Shown: piece after piece, positions 16,948 to 27,892 of the stretch
How positions within the stretch are numbered: position 1 is the first letter of the stretch
How the letters are laid out: each line of letters starts with the position of its first letter
DNA from: Nocardioides panzhihuensis
GTDB taxonomy: Bacteria; Actinomycetota; Actinomycetes; Propionibacteriales; Nocardioidaceae
Direction: 5' to 3'
Assembly: GCF_013408335.1 (NCBI RefSeq)
Contig: NZ_JACBZR010000001.1
Span: forward strand, 2,294,001 to 2,358,000
DNA length: 64,000 nt
Notes under the pieces: model-generated
Database searches by the model: none
The model's input: the letters and a program-made list of their open reading frames with translations, nothing else
Told to the model about the DNA's origin: nothing
Made by a program: the position numbers and the translations under genes

Positions 16948-17706
16948 ATGAGTAGTCCGCTGCACGTCCAGGTCGCCGAGGCCATCCGCGCGCGGATCGT
17001 CGGCGGCGAGCTGCCGACCGGCGCGCCGATCCCCTCGGAGGCGCAGCTGTGCGCGCAGTTCGGCGCCTCCCGCGGCACCATCCGTACGGCACTGGCGAGC
17101 CTGCGTCGTGAAGGCCTGCTCAGCGGCGGCCAAGGACGCCCGCCGACCGTGCGCGACACCGCGCTCGGCCAGCCCTTCGAGCAGCTGATCTCGTTCAGCG
17201 CCTGGGTGCAGCAGATCGGTCACACCGCCGGCCAGCGCACCGTCGAGGTCGCCCGGCGCGGCGCCACCGCAGCTGCCGCCGAGGCGCTCGACATCGACGA
17301 GGGCGACCCGGTGGTGGACGTGCTGCGGCTTCGCCTGCTCGACGGTCAGCCCGCGATGCTGGAGCGCAGCACCTTCGTCGAGAGCGTCGGGCGCCTCCTG
17401 TTCGACTTCGACCCCGACTCCGGGTCGCTCTACGGCTATCTGACCGCCGCCGGCGTCGACCTGCACGCGGCCCGGCACACCATGGACGCGGTCGCGGCCG
17501 ACGAGACCGACGCCGACCTGCTCGAGATCGCCGTCGGCGGCCCGCTGCTGCGCGAGCGTCGCCGGGCGACGTCCTCGGACGGGGTCCCGCTGGAGTACGC
17601 CGACGACCGCTACCGCCCCGACCGGGTCACCTTCACCATCGACAACGCCCGCCCGTCCGCGGCCGGGGTCCGAACCGACGTACGCATCCTCAAGGAGATC
17701 TCGTGA
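16948..17706 (+). CDS. GntR-family regulator with UTRA domain (phosphonate locus)
   Basis: The product is 252 residues from the ATG at 16948; the frame is open upstream but that part overlaps operators. The winged helix covers about residues 1-70 (HVQVAEAIRARIVGGELPTG, IPSEAQLCAQFGASRGTIR). The UTRA ligand domain follows (DPVVDVLRLRLLDGQPAMLE, then AADETDADLLEIAVGGPLL). HutC-type regulators bind a small effector and usually repress. It is divergent from the uptake operon and its TGA overlaps the phosphonatase GTG. It probably senses a phosphonate or pathway intermediate. Confidence 0.9.
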   Translation: MSSPLHVQVAEAIRARIVGGELPTGAPIPSEAQLCAQFGASRGTIRTALASLRREGLLSGGQGRPPTVRDTALGQPFEQLISFSAWVQQIGHTAGQRTVEVARRGATAAAAEALDIDEGDPVVDVLRLRLLDGQPAMLERSTFVESVGRLLFDFDPDSGSLYGYLTAAGVDLHAARHTMDAVAADETDADLLEIAVGGPLLRERRRATSSDGVPLEYADDRYRPDRVTFTIDNARPSAAGVRTDVRILKEIS

Positions 17707-18386
17707 ACTTCCAGCTCGCCGCCCTCGACATGGCCGGCACCACCGTCGACGAGGGCGGACTGGTCTACGACGTGCTCGAGTCGACCGTCGCCGACGCCGC
17801 CGGCGAGCCCGTCCCCCACGACCTGCTGCAGCAGTGGAAGGGCACCTCCAAGCGCGAGGCGATCCAGGGGCTGCTGCGCGGGCTCGGCCAGGACCCGAGC
17901 ACCGGCCAGGTCGACAAGATCTTCGACGGGTTCGGTGAGCGTCTCGTCACCGCGTATCGCGAGACCCCGCCACAGCCGTTCCCGGGTGTGCCCGAGATGT
18001 TCGCGACGCTGCGCTCGCGGGGAGTGAAGGTGGCGCTGCAGACCGGCTACTCCACCGAGATCGCCGCCGCCATCCTCGACGGCCTCGGCTGGACCGTCGG
18101 CGCCGACGCCGGCTCGACCGTCGACGCCGTGATCACCTCCGACCTCGTCGCCGCCAGCCGCCCCGCTCCGTACCTCGTCTTCCGCTGCATGGAGGCCACC
18201 GGCGTCCAGGACGTACGCCGCGTGCTGGTCGCCGGCGACACTCCCAACGACCTCGGGGCCGGCACCAACGCCGGAGCGGGCTTCGTCGTCGGCGTCGCCA
18301 CCGGCTCCTTCACCCACGACCAGCTGGCCGGCGAGCCCCACACCCATCTCCTGCCCTCGACGGCCGCCCTGCCGGCACTCCTGTAA
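17703..18386 (+). CDS. PhnX-like phosphonatase (HAD family, TIGR03351 type)
   Basis: The product is 227 residues. The motif LDMAGTTVD carries the nucleophilic Asp in the DxAGT form special to phosphonatases. The cap segment KGTSKREAI offers the lysine that forms a Schiff base with the aldehyde. SRPAPY has Arg where most HAD enzymes have Lys, another phosphonatase-clade trait, and VLVAGDTPNDLGAG is the last acidic motif. It should cleave the C-P bond of phosphonoacetaldehyde or a hydroxylated analogue to phosphate and an aldehyde. It is translationally coupled to the GntR regulator. Confidence 0.87.
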   Translation: MNFQLAALDMAGTTVDEGGLVYDVLESTVADAAGEPVPHDLLQQWKGTSKREAIQGLLRGLGQDPSTGQVDKIFDGFGERLVTAYRETPPQPFPGVPEMFATLRSRGVKVALQTGYSTEIAAAILDGLGWTVGADAGSTVDAVITSDLVAASRPAPYLVFRCMEATGVQDVRRVLVAGDTPNDLGAGTNAGAGFVVGVATGSFTHDQLAGEPHTHLLPSTAALPALL

Positions 18387-18431
18387 CCCAGGTCCCTTGA
18401 CTGGACACAGACCAAGGCAAAGACTGGCGAC

Positions 18432-18641
18432 ATGGCACTGACCAAGAAGCAGAAGGCGATCCTGACCACCAGCGCGCTCGCGGCCCAGGTGGTGGTCGCT
18501 CCAGTGATCCTGCGTGACCTGCAGAGCCGCTCCGACGACGAGCTGCGCGGCCCGCGGCTCCTGTGGCGACTGTGGGGCAGCACCAACCTGCTCGGCGCGG
18601 CCGCCTACTGGTTCGTCGGCCGGAAGCCTGCCAAGGCGTAG
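18432..18641 (+). CDS. Small membrane-anchored protein of unknown function
   Basis: The product is 69 residues. MALTKKQKAILTTSALAAQV starts a short hydrophobic helix, followed by a charged linker (RDLQSRSDDELRGP) and a second hydrophobic stretch (TNLLGAAAYWFVGRKPAKA). The layout suggests a two-span inner-membrane peptide. It begins 45 bp after the phosphonatase stop in the same direction. I do not recognise a named family and assign no function. Confidence 0.55.
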   Translation: MALTKKQKAILTTSALAAQVVVAPVILRDLQSRSDDELRGPRLLWRLWGSTNLLGAAAYWFVGRKPAKA

Positions 18642-18840
18642 GCCGCTGTCGGATACCCGCCCGTCCCGGCCGCGGGCTCCGATTTTCGAACCTGCATGGA
18701 TATGCGGCGCTGCCAAGCGCGTTCATGCCCTGGCACAAATTTTCCGACCCGCCCTTCTCAAACGCTCCGCGGCCAAGGAAGGGTGCTAAGTGTCGGGGGT
18801 CACAAAACTCGGACCCTGCCCAAGCCAGGAGTGAACACAC

Positions 18841-21162
18841 ATGGGGACGCACAACTCGGACGGACCTGCCCGGGTCACCAGACGCTCGTTCGTCGGATAC
18901 GTCATCGGTGGCGCCACGCTGATCACCGCCGCCGATCTGGGGCTGGCTCCGCCGGCCGCCAACGCCCTGCCGGTGCCGTCGGTGCCTCAGGTCCCTGAGC
19001 TCTACGATCTCAACGACTTCCTGACCCACTGCGCACTGCCGACCTCGAACCTGATCGCGATCGAGATCGACGAAAAAGGCCACGCCCACTTCGCGCTGCC
19101 GCGGATGGAGGTCGGCCAGGGCATCACGACGGCCGTCGCGATGCTCATCGCCGACGAGCTCGACCTCCCGGTCGACGACGTGCACGTCACGCTCGCGCCG
19201 GCACGGCCGGAGCTGCTCTTCAACCAGCTGACCGGCGGCTCCAACACGATCGTCTCGATGTACACCCCGGTGCGCGTCGCAGCCGCCATCGCCCGCAAGG
19301 CGCTGCTCGAGGCGGCCGCGATCCTGCTCGGGACCAACGTGGCACAGCTGGTCGCCAAGGGCGGCGTCATCAGTCTTCCGGGTGGCTCGTCGGTGACCTA
19401 TGGCGAAGCCGCTGCGAAGGCGGCGAAGCCGACGACCGAGAAGGTCGAGGTCCAGCTGAAGAAGACCTCCGACCACGAGATCGTCGGAAAGCCGCATCGG
19501 CGCGTCGACGCGCGCGCCGCCGTCACCGGCAAGAAGCAGTTCGCGATGGACCTCGACATCCCCAACGCGCTGCCCACGATGGTGTGTCGCGCGCCCGAGC
19601 TCAACGGCACGCCGCACGCGATCAACAACAAGGGCGACGTCGAGACGATGCCGGGCGTCACCCACGTCGCGATCATCCCGACCGGTGTCGCGGTCCGGGC
19701 CAAGACGTTCGGGCAGTGCATCGACGCCGTACGCGCGCTGGACGTCACCTGGAACTCCGGCACCGTGGGCGGGCTGTCGGCCAAGGACATCAAGGCCGAG
19801 CTCAAGGCCGGACAGATCCCGCTGGCGGTGCCGAAGATCGGGGCGACCTCGGTCGACGGCGAGTTCACCTTCCACTTCCGCAGCGGCTCGGCCCTCGAGC
19901 CCAACTGTGCGGTCGCCGACGTACGCGACGGCGAGGCCACCGTCTGGGGCGGCCTCAAGTCGCCGATCGACGCCCAGGGCAGGATCGCCAAGGCGCTCGG
20001 CCTCCCGCAGACCAAGGTGACGGTCAACGTGGTCCAGGGCGGCGGTTCCTTCGGCCGCAAGCTCTTCAGCGACGCCGCGGTGGAGGCTGCGCACGCCTCC
20101 AAGGCCTTCGGAGCGCCGGTCAAGCTGATGTGGCACCGCGCCGACGAGCCGCGCCAGGGCCGGGTGCACCCGATGGCGGTCTCCAAGGTCCGGGCGACGG
20201 TGCTGGCCGGTAGCGTCCTCACCTTCGAGCAGCGCCACGCCAGCGTGGCCTGCGACTTCACCCACGGGCTCGGCGAGCGGCTGACCGCCGAGGCGGCCGC
20301 GCTGCCGACCGGCCTGTCGAACCTGACCTTCTCGGAGTCGATCTTCCTGCTCAGCCAGGAGCTGCCCTACAACTTCGGGGTCATCACCCAGCTGCTCAAC
20401 GAGCCGAAGCCGGCGGTCGACCGGTTCAACACCAGCTCGGTGCGCAACATCTACTCCCCCGACGTCGCCACCGCCAGCGAGCTCATGGTCGACCAGCTGG
20501 CAAAGAAGCTGAAGCAGGATCCGGTCGCCTTCCGGCGCAGCTACCTCAAGAGCAAGTCGGTCAAGCGCGTCCTGAACCGGGCCGCCGAGCTCGGCGACTG
20601 GGGCCGCTCGATGCCGGCAGGCACTGCTCAGGGCATCGCCGTCCACAAGGAGTACAAGGGCGCCACCGCCGTCCTCGTCGAGATCGACTGCCGCCCCGAG
20701 ACCGTCAACCGCAAGGTACGCGACGCGGTCACCGGGCCCCGGGTCACCAAGGCCGTCGTGGTCGCCGACGTGGGTCTGGTGATCAACCCGGCCGGAGTCA
20801 AGGCCCAGATGATGGGTGGCTTCTCCGACGGGATGTGCCAGGCGCTGACCTACGGCAACCACCTGGTCGACGGGCAGTTCCTGGAGGCCAGCTGGGACAA
20901 CTCGGCCTACACCCGGCAGTGGAACACGCCGTTCGACTTCGAGTGCGAGGTGATCGAGTCGCACGGCAGCCAGCCGGGCGGTGTCGGCGAGGCCGGGGTG
21001 GCCGCCTCCATGGCCGCCGTCGCCTGCGCCTACGCCCGCGCCACCGGCAAGATGCCCACGGAGTTCCCGATCAACTTCCGCGACCCGCTCCACTTCGAGC
21101 CCAAGTCCTTCATCCCGTCCGTCCCCGAGTCGCCGACCGACGGCCTCGCCCACACCTTCTGA
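18841..21162 (+). CDS. Molybdopterin-binding subunit of an exported oxidoreductase (isoquinoline 1-oxidoreductase beta-like)
   Basis: The product is 773 residues. VTRRSFVGYVIGGATLITAA near residues 12-31 is a twin-arginine signal, so the complex is exported. The pattern LPRMEVGQGITTAVAMLIAD and the C-terminal GGVGEAGVAASMAAVA (active-site Glu) mark the xanthine oxidase/IorB group, which hydroxylates N-heterocycles or oxidises aldehydes with a molybdenum cofactor. It lacks a FAD partner; the next gene is a [2Fe-2S] subunit, so electrons probably go to cytochrome or quinone. No cofactor-maturation gene is adjacent. The substrate is unknown. Confidence 0.88.
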   Translation: MGTHNSDGPARVTRRSFVGYVIGGATLITAADLGLAPPAANALPVPSVPQVPELYDLNDFLTHCALPTSNLIAIEIDEKGHAHFALPRMEVGQGITTAVAMLIADELDLPVDDVHVTLAPARPELLFNQLTGGSNTIVSMYTPVRVAAAIARKALLEAAAILLGTNVAQLVAKGGVISLPGGSSVTYGEAAAKAAKPTTEKVEVQLKKTSDHEIVGKPHRRVDARAAVTGKKQFAMDLDIPNALPTMVCRAPELNGTPHAINNKGDVETMPGVTHVAIIPTGVAVRAKTFGQCIDAVRALDVTWNSGTVGGLSAKDIKAELKAGQIPLAVPKIGATSVDGEFTFHFRSGSALEPNCAVADVRDGEATVWGGLKSPIDAQGRIAKALGLPQTKVTVNVVQGGGSFGRKLFSDAAVEAAHASKAFGAPVKLMWHRADEPRQGRVHPMAVSKVRATVLAGSVLTFEQRHASVACDFTHGLGERLTAEAAALPTGLSNLTFSESIFLLSQELPYNFGVITQLLNEPKPAVDRFNTSSVRNIYSPDVATASELMVDQLAKKLKQDPVAFRRSYLKSKSVKRVLNRAAELGDWGRSMPAGTAQGIAVHKEYKGATAVLVEIDCRPETVNRKVRDAVTGPRVTKAVVVADVGLVINPAGVKAQMMGGFSDGMCQALTYGNHLVDGQFLEASWDNSAYTRQWNTPFDFECEVIESHGSQPGGVGEAGVAASMAAVACAYARATGKMPTEFPINFRDPLHFEPKSFIPSVPESPTDGLAHTF

Positions 21163-21170
21163 GGTCTTCG

Positions 21171-21662
21171 ATGCCTTCACACACCTTCCAGCTCAACGGC
21201 GAGTCCGTCACCGTCGACGTCGAGGACGACGTACGCATCCTGTGGGTCCTGCGCGACGTCCTCGGTGTCACCGGCCCGAAGTACGGCTGTGGCATCAACG
21301 TCTGCAAGGCCTGCACGTCGCACATCAACGGCAAGGCGTTCAACCCCTGCTCGGTGCGGGTCGCCGACATCGGCGCCGACGACGAGATCACCACGATCGA
21401 GGGTCTCGCCGACACCGCCCCGGGCGAGGGGCTGCACCCGATGCAGGAGGCCTGGCTCGAGCACGACGTCGCCCAGTGCGGCTACTGCCAGCCCGGCCAG
21501 ATCATGGCCGCGGTCGCTCTCGTCAACAAGGTCCGCGAGGAGGGCCGCGCGATCAACGAGGCCGACCTCGACACCATCCGCAACGTCTGCCGCTGCGGCA
21601 CCTACTCCCGGATCCGCGAGGCCATCAAGACCGGACAGGACGCGATGGCCCGCGGGCTCTAG
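21171..21662 (+). CDS. [2Fe-2S]-binding subunit of the molybdenum oxidoreductase (IorA-like)
   Basis: The product is 163 residues. The plant-type ferredoxin cluster uses Cys40, Cys45, Cys48 and Cys60 (KYGCGINVCKAC...NPC). The helical domain binds the second cluster with AQCGYCQPGQIM and NVCRCGTYSR. It has no signal peptide and would be co-exported with the Tat-tagged large subunit. It follows that gene by 8 bp. A FAD subunit is absent, as in isoquinoline 1-oxidoreductase. Confidence 0.9.
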   Translation: MPSHTFQLNGESVTVDVEDDVRILWVLRDVLGVTGPKYGCGINVCKACTSHINGKAFNPCSVRVADIGADDEITTIEGLADTAPGEGLHPMQEAWLEHDVAQCGYCQPGQIMAAVALVNKVREEGRAINEADLDTIRNVCRCGTYSRIREAIKTGQDAMARGL

Positions 21663-21674
21663 TGGTCGGAGCCG

Positions 21675-22058
21675 CTAGTCTCCGGAGAGCTCCTGCTCCG
21701 CGCTTCGCGCGGTCACTCTCTCGCTCGGCGCGAGCGGACGAGCGAGCTCGCCGCTCGGCCTCGCTACGATCGTCTCGATCCGCTCGACCTTCGCGGTGAG
21801 CTGGCCGGTGTAGCCGGGCCGGATATCGGCCTTGAGCACCAGCCCGACCCGCGGCGAGACGGCGCTCACCGCGTCGACGCACTGCTTGATGACACCCATC
21901 ACCTCGTCCCACTCACCCTCCAGGTTGGTGAACATGGCGTTGGTCTCGTTGGGCAGTCCGGACTCGCGGACGATGCGGATCGCCTCCGCGACGGACGCGG
22001 CCACCGAGCCATCGGGGTCGTCGGAGGTCGTCGGGGCGATCGAGAAGGCGGCGAGCAT
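21675..22058 (-). CDS. MTH1187/YqgV-family thiamine-binding protein
   Basis: The ATG at 22058 gives 127 residues; the open frame to 22106 lacks a better ribosome site. The core MLAAFSIAPTTSDDPDGSVA with GLPNETNAMFTNLEGEWDEV and IKQCVDAVSAVSPRVGLVLK matches the DUF77/thiamine-binding fold, which forms small ferredoxin-like oligomers. The C terminus is extended by a charged tail beyond the usual length of about 100. Some members bind thiamine or HMP; the cellular role is unsettled. It is convergent with the Fe-S subunit gene. Confidence 0.78.
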   Translation of the reverse strand: MLAAFSIAPTTSDDPDGSVAASVAEAIRIVRESGLPNETNAMFTNLEGEWDEVMGVIKQCVDAVSAVSPRVGLVLKADIRPGYTGQLTAKVERIETIVARPSGELARPLAPSERVTARSAEQELSGD

Positions 22059-22157
22059 GTCGAGACAATATCCAACTGCCTCCCCAGCCGCCGCCGTCGG
22101 CTGCATATAGTGGCGCCGCCGGGGGCCGAACGTGCCACAGCCGGCGGGAAGGAACCG

Positions 22158-22385
22158 ATGAGTGAGGGACTCGACCGGCTCGCGGCCACGCTCGGCGTGC
22201 CGGCCACGCGGCTCGCGCCGCTGGAGGCGTACGACGACGAGCAGCTGGGCCGGTTCAACGATCTGACCCAGAGCGCGATGACCGCGGAGGACAAAGCGTT
22301 CGACGCCTCTCTCGACGAGGCGCTGAAGCTGGTCCCGAAGATGCTGCGCGGGGTCGTCCAGAAGATGCTCGGAGGTGCCCGATGA
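22158..22385 (+). CDS. Small protein of unknown function, coupled to the next gene
   Basis: The product is 75 residues from an ATG with GGGAAGGA upstream. MSEGLDRLAATLGVPATRLA and KLVPKMLRGVVQKMLGGAR suggest two or three amphipathic helices with a basic end. Its stop overlaps the next start as ATGA, so the two proteins are probably made together and may interact. No known family is recognised. Confidence 0.6.
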   Translation: MSEGLDRLAATLGVPATRLAPLEAYDDEQLGRFNDLTQSAMTAEDKAFDASLDEALKLVPKMLRGVVQKMLGGAR

Positions 22386-23068
22386 CGGCTCTGACCAGCG
22401 CGCTGGAGATCACCAAGCTCGCCCACGAGATGCATGTCGACGAGGCCGAGCTCGCCTTCCTCGCCACCAGCTCCCCCGACGACCTCCGCGACCTTCGCGG
22501 GATCGTCTCGCACGCGATGTTCAGCCGTCACGAGTCCCGGGTCAAGGGGCTGGCGGCGGTCAGCAAGAAGCTCCCCGCGGCGGTCACCGCGAAGATCACC
22601 GAGATCGCGATGGGGCCGATGCTCAGCGCCCGGGTGGCTGCGGTGATGGATCCCGCCGACGCCGCGAAGCTGGCCGGTCACCTGAAGCCGGCGTTCCTCG
22701 CCGAGCTCTCCGTCCATCTCGACCCGAGCCGGGTCGGGGCGATCATCGCCAAGCTCGACCGAGCCCTGCTCGTCGACGTCGGCCGCCGACTCCTGGCCGA
22801 CGGTCACGTCCTGACCCTGGCCAGGTTCACCGGCGTCGTCGGCCCCGAGACCTCGCTCCAGGTGATGGACGGCGCCTCCGGCGCCGAGATCCTCCAGGTG
22901 GCGCTCTTCCTCGACGACACCACGGTGCTGGACCCGATCCTCGCCGGCCTCCCCGACGAGACGGTCTCCGAGATCGCCACTGCCACCTCCACCCAGGGCG
23001 AGGCCGTGGAGGCCCTCCTGGCCACCCTCGCCGAGGACAGCCGCGCCAGGATCGCTTCACTCGCCTGA
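22382..23068 (+). CDS. Helical-repeat protein of unknown function (resembles MgtE N-domain repeats)
   Basis: The product is 228 residues, acidic and all-helical by appearance. Repeated short motifs such as MDPADAAKLAGHLKPAFLAE, LDPSRVGAIIAKLDRALLVD and LPDETVSEIATATS resemble the superhelical N-domain of MgtE or FliG-like repeats, although there is no membrane or catalytic part. It is translationally coupled to the preceding small protein. A scaffolding or binding role is plausible; there is no direct evidence for one. Confidence 0.6.
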   Translation: MTALTSALEITKLAHEMHVDEAELAFLATSSPDDLRDLRGIVSHAMFSRHESRVKGLAAVSKKLPAAVTAKITEIAMGPMLSARVAAVMDPADAAKLAGHLKPAFLAELSVHLDPSRVGAIIAKLDRALLVDVGRRLLADGHVLTLARFTGVVGPETSLQVMDGASGAEILQVALFLDDTTVLDPILAGLPDETVSEIATATSTQGEAVEALLATLAEDSRARIASLA

Positions 23069-23079
23069 CCGCAGCCCAC

Positions 23080-23151
23080 CGAGGCGTCACGCCCGTCGGT
23101 CGAGGCGTCACGCCCGTCGGTCGAGACGTCAGCCGGGTGACGTCTCGACCG
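23080..23151. repeat. Tandem 21-bp repeat leading into a 14-bp perfect hairpin
   Basis: A 21-base unit beginning CGAGGCGTCACGCC occurs at 23080-23100 and again at 23101-23121. It runs into CGGTCGAGACGTCA (23118-23131), which pairs perfectly with TGACGTCTCGACCG (23138-23151) over a 6-base loop. Copies of GACGTC recur just after. The array lies between convergent genes and may act as a bidirectional terminator or be an intergenic repeat family. Confidence 0.6.
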
Positions 23152-23179
23152 ACGTAGCTGACGTCTCGGCAGATGACGA

Positions 23180-23211
23180 ACGGCCCGCCACCCTCTCGGG
23201 TGACGGGCCGT
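23180..23211 (-). terminator. Terminator hairpin after acnA
   Basis: ACGGCCCGCCACCC and GGGTGACGGGCCGT form a 14-pair stem with one mismatch and a 4-base loop. It lies 15 bp past the acnA stop. On the minus strand it is followed by TTCGTC, a weak U-tract. Confidence 0.7.
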
Positions 23212-23225
23212 TTGAATCAGTCGGG

Positions 23226-25925
<2,700 letters not shown>

Positions 25926-26044
25926 CTCCTTGCTCGCGTCTACAGACGTACGAATTCAAGTCTTTGGAACCCATCCTGCCCCGGCTACCCGCGCCGGGGA
26001 AACAAAGGCTCACCTAACCTTTTGTGGCGGCCACCCGCCCAATC

Positions 26045-26058
26045 TCTTGATATCAAGA
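26045..26058. promoter_or_regulatory. Perfect palindrome TCTTGATATCAAGA upstream of acnA
   Basis: This 14-bp perfect palindrome lies 119 bp upstream of the acnA ATG in the 284-bp gap between acnA and the divergent 26210 gene. It is AT-rich against a GC-rich background. It looks like a dimeric repressor or activator site; the protein is not known. The same gap has a 16-bp GC palindrome at 26087-26102. Confidence 0.55.
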
Positions 26059-26086
26059 TACATGATGTCGAACGACAATTCGAATC

Positions 26087-26102
26087 ACCCGGCGCGCCGG
26101 GT
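26087..26102. repeat. 16-bp GC palindrome in the acnA divergent gap
   Basis: ACCCGGCGCGCCGGGT is perfectly self-complementary. It lies about 110 bp upstream of the 26210 gene. It may be a second operator or a structural element. Confidence 0.4.
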
Positions 26103-26209
26103 TGTGACCACCGCCGCTGACAGCGATCCTCGGATGCTCCATGATTGGTCCGACCGGGCGTCCCGGCGGGCAGAGCTCGTCGGGAACCAGTAATGATGCG
26201 AGGAGAGCC

Positions 26210-26587
26210 TTGAGCACGCTGATCGCAGTCGTGGCACTGGTGGTCGCCGCGGCCGCGGCCGCTGCCGCTGTCGCCTGGCGTCTGCGGCGGTCCAACCAGG
26301 CCCTGCGCGCCGAGACCATCGGGCTGCTGTGGCGGCTGGAGCAGGCCGACCTCACGGCGCCGCGCAGCGCCTACGCCGAGCTCCCGCCCGAGGACCGGCT
26401 GCTGAGCATCCGCATCCTCAACCCGCTCGAGCTGGCCTCCGCCCAGACCAAGGCGGCCACGATGCTGCACCGGGTGCGCCCCGCGCTGCTCTCGAAGATG
26501 GTCTACGACCAGGCCGCCGAGTCGCTGCGCGAACGGCTCGCCGACGAGGGTGTCGTGGCCGAGGTCAGGGTCCATGCTGGTCGCTAG
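26210..26587 (+). CDS. Membrane-anchored protein of unknown function
   Basis: The product is 125 residues from a TTG preceded by AGGAG; longer open frame upstream lacks a ribosome site. An N-terminal helix (STLIAVVALVVAAAAAAAAV) anchors the protein, and a cytoplasmic region rich in charged helices follows. It overlaps the next gene by 14 bp. The two genes share the layout of one N-terminal membrane helix plus a helical tail and may encode partners. No family is recognised. Confidence 0.55.
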   Translation: MSTLIAVVALVVAAAAAAAAVAWRLRRSNQALRAETIGLLWRLEQADLTAPRSAYAELPPEDRLLSIRILNPLELASAQTKAATMLHRVRPALLSKMVYDQAAESLRERLADEGVVAEVRVHAGR

Positions 26588-27005
26588 CCTCGCTCTGCTT
26601 GCCGCCATCGGCGCTGCTGTGGTCGTCGCTCTCGCCCTTAGGGAGCAGCGTCGTCTGGAGCAGGCGCTGGAGGCCGTACGCCTCAGGGACCTGAAGGCGC
26701 GCACGTCCCACGCCGAGGCCGAGCGCGCGACGAACTGGCTCGGCCCGATCACCGAGCCGATCACTGCACCGTTCGCTGGCGCGACCCGATCGGTGGCGGA
26801 TGCGCTCGCCCGCGTCGTGCCTCGTTCGAGCCGGCGCGGCACGCGCGTGCTCGACAAGGTGCCGACCGCGACGACCAAGGAGCTGCTCGGCGCCCTCGGC
26901 CCTCACCTCGACGAGGCCGTCCTCGACCGCAGGCAGCTGATCACCGATCTCTCCGACGAACCGACGATGGCGATGCGCGCCATCACCGACGACGCCAGCC
27001 GCTAA
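26574..27005 (+). CDS. Membrane-anchored helical protein of unknown function
   Basis: The product is 143 residues. MLVASLALLAAIGAAVVVAL is an N-terminal membrane anchor, followed by EQRRLEQALEAVRLRDLKAR, a likely coiled coil, and a soluble tail. The start lies inside the previous gene, with GAGGTCAGGG before it, so translation is coupled. The stop overlaps the NAT stop on the other strand by 4 bases. Function is unknown. Confidence 0.55.
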   Translation: MLVASLALLAAIGAAVVVALALREQRRLEQALEAVRLRDLKARTSHAEAERATNWLGPITEPITAPFAGATRSVADALARVVPRSSRRGTRVLDKVPTATTKELLGALGPHLDEAVLDRRQLITDLSDEPTMAMRAITDDASR

Positions 27006-27835
27006 CGGCTCCCCTGGCGCTCGAGGGTCTCCAGGCGCTCGCGCAGGCGGGCACGCTCGTCGTCGGTGAGCGGCACCTCGAGCTCGTCGACGTACGCCAT
27101 CGCCTCGTCGAGCCCGATCTCGCGGTGCTCGGTCTCCTCGCCCTCGCGGCGGATGGTGACGGTGTCGTGGGTGAGGCTGATGTGGCGGTCCGCGAGGAGC
27201 TTGGTCACGATCATCCGGTGGCGGAAGTGCACCGTCGGGTGGGTGCTGGTGTAGTGATGGCCGATCGCGACGTCGCTGGGCACCACCAGCGCCTCGTCGT
27301 GGGTGTGCATTGGATCCCACCCGTCGCCCTTCGCCCGTTCCAGCGCCCAACCGTGCTCGGTCCATCGCACCCGATGGGTGATGCCGCCGAGCTGGTCGAC
27401 GGCCCCGTCGACCAGCGGGATCGGCCGCCACACGCTCAGCCCGAACCCGGGATCCGTCAGCAGCCGCTCGCCGTCGAGGTCGACGACGGCCACCAGATGC
27501 GTACGTCCTGCCTCGGTCGGGTCGTCGCCGACCCGCGCGAGCCGCCGCTCGACGGCGTATCCGAGCTGCTCCAGCGCTGCCGCGAGCAGCGTTCCGTGCT
27601 CGAAGCAGTAGCCGCCTCTCCCCCGCCCGACGAACTTCTTCTGCACGTCCGCCAGGTCGACGCCAGGATGCTGCTCCAGCAGCACGTCGATGTTGTCGAA
27701 GGTGAAGGTGCGCAGGTGCGCGTCGTAGATCTCCTCCAGCGTCTCGCGCGAGGGGCCGGGCGGCTCGGCCACCCCGATCCGCTCCAGATAGGCGGTCAGA
27801 TCGAGCCGGTCGGTCCCCCACAGATCATCGCTCAC
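27002..27835 (-). CDS. nat: Arylamine N-acetyltransferase
   Basis: The 277-residue product has the catalytic triad Cys77 (RGRGGYCFEHG), His113 (RTHLVAV) and Asp128 (LLTDPGFG). It moves an acetyl group from acetyl-CoA to aromatic amines or hydrazines. The protein is of normal length and appears intact. It stands alone between unrelated genes; its native role may be detoxification or secondary metabolism. Confidence 0.92.
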   Translation of the reverse strand: MSDDLWGTDRLDLTAYLERIGVAEPPGPSRETLEEIYDAHLRTFTFDNIDVLLEQHPGVDLADVQKKFVGRGRGGYCFEHGTLLAAALEQLGYAVERRLARVGDDPTEAGRTHLVAVVDLDGERLLTDPGFGLSVWRPIPLVDGAVDQLGGITHRVRWTEHGWALERAKGDGWDPMHTHDEALVVPSDVAIGHHYTSTHPTVHFRHRMIVTKLLADRHISLTHDTVTIRREGEETEHREIGLDEAMAYVDELEVPLTDDERARLRERLETLERQGSR

Positions 27836-27892
27836 GACAGCATCTCAGCGCCGATGTCCATGATGCGCAACCGATATCCGTGTCGAGGCAGG

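Noticed and set aside
22375..23157. Plus-strand Arg/Pro-rich frame over the helical-repeat gene
   Set aside because: It is another frame of the real gene at 22382 and has no recognisable domain.
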